Source: Holophagaceae bacterium
GTDB lineage: Bacteria; Acidobacteriota; Holophagae; Holophagales; Holophagaceae
Direction: 5' to 3'
Assembly (NCBI GenBank): GCA_016710635.1
Contig: JADJVL010000022.1
Location: 1 to 11,877 of the forward strand
DNA: 11,877 nt
Shown: positions 5,742-11,877 of the stretch, in pieces
Layout: every line of letters starts with the position of its first letter
How positions within the stretch are numbered: position 1 is the stretch's first letter
The notes under the pieces: generated by a model
Told to the model about the DNA's origin: nothing
The model's input: the letters and a program-made list of their open reading frames with translations, nothing else
The model's database searches: none
Position numbers and translations under genes: made by a program

Positions 5742-8700
5742 ATGCGCGCCGCCCTTTTCGCGACCGTCTGCCTCGCCGCCTTCCTCCCCGCTGGGCGCCC
5801 AGTCCCCCCAGGGCTACTACCGCTCCCCGGCGCTCCATCACGACACGGTGGTGTTCACCGCGGAGGGCGATCTCCTGGACCGTGCCGGTGGGCGGCGGGC
5901 AGGCCCGGCGGCTCACCAGCCACGCCGGGAGGAGCACCGCGCGGCCATCTCCCCGGATGGCCGCACGGTGGCCTTCACGGCGAGCTACGAGGGCGTGTCC
6001 GAGGTCTATGCGATGCCCCTGGGCGGCGGGCTGCCCCGGCGCCTCACCTATGAAGGCGGCGGCGCGGGGGTCGTGGGCTGGACGCCGGAAGGCCGCGTGC
6101 TCTACGCGAGCCGCAGCGGTTCCACCCTCCCCGACACCCAACTGCGGACCCCTCGATCCCGCCACCGGGCGCAGCGAGGCCGTGCCCCTGTCCCAGGCCT
6201 TCGAAGGCGCTTTCGACGCACACCACCGGCTCTACTTCGCCCGCGTCAACCAGAACAGCGCCACCCGGCGCTACCAGGGCGGCACTGCACCGCACCTCTG
6301 GCGCTGGGACGGCGGCGGCCGCGAAGCCGTCCCCCTCACCGCCGACTTCCCCGGCAGCAGCCGGACGCCGATGCTCTGGGGCGCCCGGGTCGCCTTCCTC
6401 AGCGACCGGGACGGCACCCTGAACCTCTGGTCCATGGACGGCAATGGCAAGGAGCTCCGGCAGCACACCTTCCACAAGGGCTGGGACATCGGCGGCGCCT
6501 CGATCTCCGGCGACCGGGTGGTCTACCAGCTGGGCGCCGACCTCAGGGTGGCGGACCTCGCCCAGGGCACGGACGCGGCCCTGCCCATCCAGCTCAGCAC
6601 CGACCTGGACCAGATGCGGGAGCGGTGGGTCAAGAACCCCATGGAATGGATCGCCACCGCGCGGCTCTCCCCCGGCGGCGACCGGGTGGTGCTGACGGCG
6701 CGGGGCCAGCTCTTCGTGGCCCCGGTGGGTGTCGCGGGGGCGCCTCGTGGAGGCCAGCCGCGCCCCGGCGTGCGCTACCGGGACGGCCGCTTCATGCCCG
6801 ACGGGAAGAGCCTGCTGGCCCTTTCGGATGAAAGCGGCGAGGTGGAGGCCTGGACCCTGCCCGCCAATGGCGTCGGCGGCCGGACTCGGCTCACCACCGA
6901 CGGCAAGGTCCTGCGCTGGACCGCCCTGCCCTCCCCCGACGGCGCCTGGCTCGCCACCCGGGACAAGGACCACGAGCTCTGGCTGCTGAACCGCGCCAGC
7001 GGGCGGCAGGCGAAGGTGGCCACCTCGCCCCAGGGCGACATCGAGGATCTCGCCTGGAGCCCCGATGGCGCCTACCTCGCCTTCGTGATGGCCGCGCAGA
7101 ACAGCTTCTCCCGCATCCACCTCCACCAGCCCGCCACCGGCGAGACCAAGGTCCTCACCTCCGACCGCTTCGACAGCCGCGCGCCGGTCTGGAGCCCCGA
7201 CGGAAAGTGGCTCTACTACCTGTCCGACCGCAGCCTCCAGTCCCTCGTGCGCGCCCCCTGGGGCAACCGCAATCCGGAACCCTTCTTCGACCGGCAGACG
7301 AAGGTCTACCAGGTGGCCCTGGCCAAGGGCCTGCGCTCGCCCTTCGCGCCGGCGGACGAACTGCACGAGTTGAAGGAGGAGAAGAAGGACGGCAAGGCCC
7401 CCGTCAAGGTCGAGATTGCCTGGGACGGCCTGGAAGCCCGCACCACCGACGTGCCCCTGCCCCCGGGCAACTACTCGGAGCTGGACACGGACGGCAAGCG
7501 CCTCTTCGTGCTCTCCGCGGAGACCACGGTGGAGCGCAAGCGGGCCCTGCGCAGCCTCGCCATAGACTCCAAGAACCCCCAGCCCGAGACCGTCCTCGAG
7601 GACGTCAAGGGCTACGACCTGAGCGCCGACGGCAAGAAGCTGCTGGCCTGGAAGGGCAATGACCTGCTGGTCTTCGACGCGGGCACCAAGCCCGACCCCG
7701 TGAAGTCCCTGGTGAATCTGAAGGACTGGGCCTTTCCCCTCGATCCGAAGGAGGAATGGCGTCAGATGTTCACGGAGGCCTGGCGCCTCCACCGCGACTA
7801 CTTCTACGACCGGGGCATGCACCGGCTGGACTGGCCCGCCCTGCGTGCGAAGTACCTGCCCCTGGTGGACCGCGTCACGGACCGCGCCGAGCTCAACGAC
7901 ATCCTCTTCCAGATGATGGGCGAGCTGTCGGCCCTGCATACCTTCGTGCGGGGCGGTGATGCCCGGCCCTCGCCGGACCGCGCGGAAGTCGGCGCGCTCG
8001 GAGCGGTTCTCGAGCCCGCGGAGGGCGGCTTCCGCGTGGCCCGGATCTTCCCGTCTGATCCCGACCTGCCGGAGTTGCGTGCGCCCCTGGCCCGGCCCGG
8101 GGCGGACGTGGCCGAAGGCGAGGTCATCGAGTCGGTGAACGGCGCCTCCGCCGCCGGCCTGCCCGATCTCCGGGCCCTTCTGCGCAACCAGGCCGGCAAG
8201 CAGGTGCTGCTGCGGATCAGGAGCAAGGCCGGCACGACCCGGGACGCCATCGTGGTGCCCAGACCCAGGCCCAGGAGGCGGACCTGCGCTACCACGCCTG
8301 GGAGCTGGAGCGCCGGCACCGGGTGGAGCAGGCCGGCGCCGGAGCCCTGGGCTACGTGCATCTCCGGGCCATGGGGCCCGAGGACATCGCCCAGTGGGCG
8401 CGGGACTTCTATCCCGTGGTGGACCGCCAGGGCCTGATCCTCGATGTGCGCCACAACCGGGGCGGCAACATCGACAGCTGGATCCTTGAAAAACTGCTGC
8501 GGAAGGCCTGGTTCTACTGGCAGCCCCGCCTCGGCCAGCCCTACTGGAACATGCAGGACGCCTTCCGCGGCCACCTGGTGGTGCTCTGCGACGAGTACAC
8601 CGCCTCCGATGGCGAAGCCTTTGCCGAAGGCTTCCGCCGCCTGGGCCTGGGCAAGCTCATCGGCACCCGCACCTGGGGCGGCGAGATCTGGCTCTCGTCC

Positions 8701-8952
8701 TCCAACATCCTCGTGGACCGGGGCATCGCCTCCGCCGCGGAGACCGGCGTCTACGGCCCCGAAGGGGCATGGCTCATCGAAGGCCACGGCGTCGAACCGG
8801 ACCTCATCGTGGACAACCTGCCCCACGCCACCTTCGGCGGCGCGGACGCCCAGCTCGACGCCGCCATCGCGCATCTGAAAGCGCTCATCGCGAAGGACCC
8901 GAGGCCGGTGCCAAAGGCTCCCGCCTATCCCGACATGCGCTGGCCGAAGTAG
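5742..8952 (+). CDS. Tricorn-family S41 peptidase homologue (frame interrupted)
   Basis: The reconstructed product of ~1070 residues matches the usual length of bacterial tricorn homologues, large peptide-degrading enzymes; here a signal peptide (MRAALFATVCLAAFLPA) suggests export. The first half contains propeller repeats: AAISPDGRTVAFTASYEG, WTPEGRVLYASR, WSPDGAYLAFVM, WSPDGKWLYYLSDR. A PDZ-like segment follows (GFRVARIFPSDPDLPEL to VLLRIRSKAG, ~7975-8240), then the S41 core: LDVRHNRGGNIDSWILEKLL, DEYTASDGEAFAEGF with the likely nucleophile Ser (codon 8605-8607), and IEGHGVEPD with a likely catalytic Glu (8779-8781). The catalytic-domain His lies in SALHTFVRGGD (7937-7939). The frame changes at 5793-5795 (extra G), 5874-5875 (extra C), 5927-5929 (missing G), 6149-6152 (extra C) and ~8256-8265 (missing base). 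A compensating pair sits at 6736-6740/6763-6766. Family assignment is strong; substrate is unknown. Confidence 0.85.
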
Positions 8953-8965
8953 GGCGACCCGCCGC

Positions 8966-9789
8966 CTACACTTCGCGCTGTCCCGGCGCCTTCCGGAACG
9001 GTGACGCCAGAATGCCCGGCAGCCCGCGCCAATCCCGTTCCTCATAACCGTCCAGGCCCAGGGCGATCTCCTCGGGCTTTTCCCGCAGCCGGAAGGAACC
9101 GAAGAGCCGGTCCCACACGGACAGGAAGCTCGTGTAGTTGGAGTCGGTCTCCGGCTGCAGGCGGGAGTGGTGCACGACGTGCATCCAGGGGGTGACGATG
9201 AGCCAGCGCAGGCTGCGATCCGCCCAGCCCGGAATGCCGAGGTTGCTGTGGTGGAAGAGGATCACCGGCAGGGGAGACGGTCTCGTAGAGCAGGAGCTCC
9301 CGGCAGCTTGATTCCCAGCAGCGGCAGCACCGCGAGGCGCGCGAGAAAGGAGAAAAGCATCTCCACCGTGTGGAAGCGCACGCCGGTGCTGGCGTCCATG
9401 TCCGCGCGTCGGAATGGTGCACCGCGTGGAAGCGCCACAGCAGGGGCACGCGGTGGTTGAAGCGGTGCCACCAGTACTGCCAGCAGTCCAGCAGCAGCAG
9501 GGCGCCGGCGGCGTGCTGCCAGGCCGGCAGCGCCACGAGGTTCAGCAGGCCGAAGGAATCGCCTGCGCCCAGGCCGTGACCCCCAGGATCCCGAAGGCGA
9601 GGCCACCGCGATGGCGCCGTTGATCAACGCCAGCAGAAGGTTTGTCGCGTTGTGGCTGAGGCGTCGGGTGCGGCCGGGATACATGGGCGCCACCGTCTCC
9701 ACGGTCCAGAGGACCGCCAGCGCGGCGATGGCCAGGACTTGCCGGGCGTGCTGGACGAGGAAGGCCGGAAGGGCTCCCGGCAGGACCAT
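8966..9789 (-). CDS. Sterol desaturase / fatty acid hydroxylase superfamily membrane protein (frame interrupted)
   Basis: A di-iron integral membrane oxygenase of the sterol desaturase family is recognisable on the minus strand across three frames. The N-terminal membrane segment reads VLAIAALAVLWTVETVAPM, followed by LSHNATNLLLALINGAIAV. The histidine boxes are HRFNH (HxxxH), HAVHHSD (HxxHH) and HVVHHSR (HxxHH), with FHHSN between; these should bind two irons. The C-terminus (SVWDRLFGSFRLREKPEEI) is typical of the family. Joining the segments requires missing bases near 9600, 9557 and 9395 and extra bases at 9299-9301 and 9271-9274. I prefer the start at 9789 (ATG), close to the first membrane helix. 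The alternative ATG at 9879 adds a proline-rich stretch and overlaps a -10-like TATGAT. The substrate (a sterol, hopanoid, fatty acid or other lipid) cannot be told from sequence. The stop lies 13 bases from that of the convergent peptidase gene. Confidence 0.8.
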
Positions 9790-9874
9790 CACAGCGCCCG
9801 GACGAGGCAGGCCGCGGCCTGGAAGCGGCGGGCCGGAAGGCTGGAAGGACGGATCTGGAGCATGGTCATCGCGG

Positions 9875-9880
9875 ATCATA
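9875..9880 (-). promoter_or_regulatory. Putative -10 box for the desaturase gene
   Basis: Read on the minus strand this is TATGAT, five of six matches to the sigma-70 -10 consensus. Transcription would start near 9868, giving a leader of about 80 bases to ATG 9789. No clear -35 is present, so the call is weak. Confidence 0.3.
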
Positions 9881-9919
9881 CGGCACCGGCCGCCCGGAGA
9901 ACAGGCGGCGCGGCCGGGC

Positions 9920-9931
9920 TACACTGGGAGG
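9920..9931 (+). promoter_or_regulatory. Putative -10 box and Shine-Dalgarno abutting the ABC ATPase start
   Basis: TACACT (9920-9925) is a plausible -10, and GGGAGG (9926-9931) touches ATG 9932 with no spacer. If the -10 is used, transcription would start almost at the ATG, so the mRNA would be nearly leaderless. Otherwise the purine run may serve as a badly spaced ribosome site or belong to an upstream promoter. Confidence 0.3.
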
Positions 9932-10606
9932 ATGCTCGACATCCGGAACATCACCCGCGCCTACGAGCTGGGCGGCGATGAGGCCGGTGTCTTCGGCATC
10001 AGCCTTTCCGTGGCCGCCGGGAAGCTGGCGGTGCTGGCGGGACCGTCAGGATCCGGCAAGACCACGCGCCGCAGCTCGCGGGCCTGCTGGATTCCCCCCG
10101 ATGAAGGCGAGGTGCGCCTCGAAGGCGAGGCCGTCTCCGCCCCTGCCGGAGCGGCAGCGTTGCGCCCTGCGTCTGCACAAGCTGGGCTTCGTCTTCCAGG
10201 CCTTCAACCTGGTGCCCGTGCTGGACGCGGTGGAGAACGTCATGCTGCCCCTCCAGCTCCAGGGGCGGAGCGACGGCGAAGCCCGGAAGCTCGCCGCCGC
10301 CGCCCTCGACCGGGTGGGGGGGACCGCCTCCATCCACCTGCCCGGCCAGCTCAGCGGCGGCCAGCAGCAGCAGGTGGCCATCGCCCGAGCCTGGCGCCGG
10401 AGCCCAAGCTCGTCCTCGCCGACGAGCCCACCGCCAGCCTGGACCACGCCCACGGCGGACCGCTGATGGCCCTCATGAAGGCGCTCTGCGCCGAGCGGGG
10501 CCTCAGCTTCCTGGTGGCCAGCCATGACCCTTCCGTCATCGCCACCGCCGACGTGGTGTTCCGGCTGTCCGACGGCCTCCTCACCGGAACGGGAGGTGCG
10601 GCCATG
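9932..10606 (+). CDS. ABC transporter ATP-binding protein, LolD/MacB type (frame interrupted)
   Basis: This is the cytoplasmic ATPase that powers the FtsX-type permease encoded next. The start MLDIRNITRAYELGGDEAG is typical of the family. Walker A is GPSGSGKTT (around residues 37-45), the Q-loop region LGFVFQAFNLVPVLDAVENV, the ABC signature LSGGQQQQVAIARA, Walker B KLVLADEPTASLD, and the H-loop FLVASHDPSVIATADVVF. About 225 residues is the usual length for this export subfamily. The frame breaks near 10066 (missing base), 10094-10099 (extra C in a six-C run), 10140-10143 (extra C) and 10390-10391 (missing C). The seven-G run at 10316-10322 may hide a further compensated pair. The exact C-terminus is uncertain: the frame runs on past 10606 and the true stop probably lies near the start of the permease. 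The transported substrate (lipoprotein, lipid or drug) is not evident. Confidence 0.85.
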
Positions 10607-11842
10607 ACCTGCTGGCCCGCCTCGCCCCTGGCGCCAACGTGCGCCGCAACCGCCGCCGCACGGGGCTCACGCTCCTCGTGATCATCGCCGGAACCATGGC
10701 CCTGTGCCTTTCCGGGCGGCTTCATGGCCCAGACCTTCCAGGGCCTCGCCGACGCGGCCATCCGCGGTGGCCTGGGGCACGTGCAGCTCATGCATCCCAA
10801 GGCCCTGGAGGGCGACGAAGCCAGAGCCTGAATTCGCGGTTCCCGACGGCGAGGCCGTCGCGGCCAGCTTCGCCAGGATCCGGCGGGGGTCAGGTGCGCC
10901 CCGCATCCAGTTCATGGGCCTCCTCAGCAACGCCCGAAAGGCGTGGCTTCCTGGGCACGGCCGTGGATCCGGCGCGGGAGGCGAAGCTCATAGCGGTGCT
11001 GGACCGGGTGAAGGACGGCGCCAAGGGCACAAGGGGCGGGTTCCCGCTGGCTCTCGCCGGATCCCGCCGCAAGGGAAGTCCTGCTGGGGGCGGGCCTCGC
11101 CCGCAGCCTCGGCGTGGCCGTCGGCGGCTCCCCTCACGCTGATGAGCACCACGAAGGACGGCGCCCTCAATGCGGTGGATGTCGAGGTGGTGGGCCTCCA
11201 GGACTTCGGCTTCCAAGAGCCGAACGACCGCTTCCTGAGCGTCAGTCTCGCCACCGCCGGAGCTGCTGGTGGACGCCGGCGGCGCGCGGTCGCGGCTGTC
11301 CGTGGTGCTAAAGGATCCGGCGATGCGAGGCCGAGGCGCCACGCCTCGCGCAAGTGGCTGGCGCCAACGTGGCGGGAGCCCTGGATGGACCTCGCCAGCT
11401 TCTACCAGCAGGTGAAGCTGCTCTACCTCGCCATCTTCGGCTTCATGGGCCTGGTCCTCTTCCTGGTGGTGCTGCTGGCCACGGCGAACACCCTGCTCAT
11501 GAGCGTGATGGAGCGCCTCCGGGAGTTCGGGACGCTGCGGGCCGTGGGCCTCCAGCCCGGCCAGCTTCTCGCGCTGCTCCAGTGGGAGGGCGCGATCCTC
11601 GGGGCCCTGGGCAGCGCCCTCGGCATCGTGCTCACGCTCCTGCTCCGCGCCGGCGTCAACGCCCTGCACGTCCAGCTGCCGCCGCCCCAGGCCCAGCCAC
11701 GGCTACGAGCTGAACATCCACGCCGTGCCCATGGTGTACCTCGGCGATTTCCTCGGCCTGCAGCTCACCCTGCAGCTGAGCGCCCTCTTCCCCGCCGAAG
11801 GCCGCCAGGCTGCGCATCGTGGAGGCGCTGGGGCATGTCTAG
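10604..11842 (+). CDS. ABC transporter permease, FtsX/MacB/LolE type (heavily frame interrupted)
   Basis: The membrane partner of the upstream ATPase, ~410 residues once reconstructed. ATG 10604 has GGGAGG (10591-10596) 7 bases upstream. With one C restored at 10607-10608 it begins MTLLARLAPGANVRRNRRRT, then the first membrane helix TGLTLLVIIAGTMALCLSG. The periplasmic region includes HVQLMHP, FLGTAVDPAREAKLIAVLDR, VLLGAGLARSLGVAVGGS and DVEVVGLQDFGFQEPNDRFL. The FtsX domain follows: LYLAIFGFMGLVLFLVVLLA with ANTLLMSVMERLREFGTLRA, then ILGALGSALGIVLTLLL and a last helix near VPMVYLGDFLGL. The end is RLRIVEALGHV and TAG at 11840-11842. Breaks occur near 10607, 10713-10715, 10818, 10933-10935, 11050-11060, 11130-11133, 11259-11260, twice between 11320 and 11385, 11692-11694 and 11797. 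Order of segments is unambiguous; the substrate is unknown. Confidence 0.8.
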
Positions 11843-11877
11843 GCCTCGAACCCTTCGTTCTGCGCGATCCTTGCGTG
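11835..11877 (+). CDS. Possible start of a next gene in the ABC operon (cut by window edge)
   Basis: ATG 11835 overlaps the last codons of the permease and has GGAGG (11821-11825) 9 bases upstream, a good ribosome site. The frame stays open to the window end and encodes MSRPRTLRSARSLR, a basic start that could be the n-region of a signal peptide. LolD/FtsX-type pairs are often followed by an outer-membrane lipoprotein-sorting protein gene, which would fit, but 14 codons cannot identify it. Confidence 0.35.
   Translation, partial: MSRPRTLRSARSLR

Noticed and set aside
5588..5795. N-terminal extension of the long frame that begins right before the usher stop
   Set aside because: It bears no resemblance to the tricorn N-terminus. 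The Shine-Dalgarno and signal peptide at 5742 in another frame explain the start, and the extension arises from indels.
6044..7939. 631-codon minus-strand open frame opposite the peptidase
   Set aside because: It is antisense to conserved tricorn propeller repeats and shows no recognisable motifs.
8967..8972. TACACT resembling a -10 on the plus strand after the peptidase stop
   Set aside because: No plus-strand gene follows; the next gene is convergent, so this is probably chance.
9001..9623. Several short plus-strand frames opposite the desaturase
   Set aside because: The minus strand carries the histidine boxes HRFNH, HAVHHSD and HVVHHSR, so the plus frames are shadows.
9611..9931. Upstream extension of the ABC ATPase frame
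   Set aside because: It is antisense to the desaturase N-terminus, and the ABC fold begins exactly at MLDIRN (9932).
5742..11842. Interpretation as a block of true pseudogenes
   Set aside because: Catalytic and binding motifs are intact in all four genes and most shifts are single bases in G/C runs, which fits sequence error better. It cannot be excluded without reads.

Overview
The window is a GC-rich bacterial chromosome segment with dense codon use, Sec signal peptides and outer-membrane components, so the organism is Gram-negative. The protein style (tricorn-type S41 peptidase, DUF4402 surface proteins, FtsX-type ABC exporter) suggests an Acidobacteriota, Holophagae-like (Geothrix/Holophaga type) genome. 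That placement is an inference from recollection of family members, not from a search.

Region 1 (1-5591, + strand) looks like a chaperone-usher type surface-fibre locus. It holds the end of a secreted protein with at least two DUF4402 domains (edge to 641), a single-domain DUF4402 subunit with a signal peptide (724-1260), a PapD-like periplasmic chaperone (1322-2221) and a large usher-like outer-membrane protein (body to 5591). The usher carries unusual additions: a non-PapC-like N-terminal domain, a Ca-binding-like Asp/Asn motif, a carboxypeptidase-regulatory-like domain and a C-terminal SPOR-like domain. A strong hairpin separates the subunit genes from chaperone and usher. The chaperone stop overlaps an ATG that probably starts the true usher signal peptide in another frame. 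The expected mechanism is Sec export of the subunits, capping by the chaperone, and delivery to the usher for assembly on the cell surface.

Region 2 (5742-8952, + strand) is a tricorn-family S41 peptidase homologue of about 1070 residues: beta-propeller repeats, a PDZ-like domain and a C-terminal catalytic domain. It is readable only by changing frame several times.

Region 3 (8966-9789, - strand) is a sterol desaturase / fatty acid hydroxylase superfamily membrane protein, convergent with the peptidase. Region 4 (9932-11842, + strand, divergent from the desaturase) is an ABC exporter pair: a LolD/MacB-type ATPase and an FtsX-type permease. A further gene may start at 11835, overlapping the permease stop.

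A striking property of the window is how single-base indels are distributed. The DUF4402 and chaperone genes and nearly all of the usher are clean apart from one shift near the usher start. From 5.8 kb onward every gene is broken by single-base shifts, mostly in short G or C runs, with good family sequence on both sides of each break. I read this as sequence or assembly error, rising toward the right end, rather than four adjacent pseudogenes. Gene entries for regions 2-4 therefore describe the protein reconstructed across the shifts. No rRNA, tRNA, CRISPR, transposase or phage gene was seen, and there is no gene-free stretch over 300 bases.
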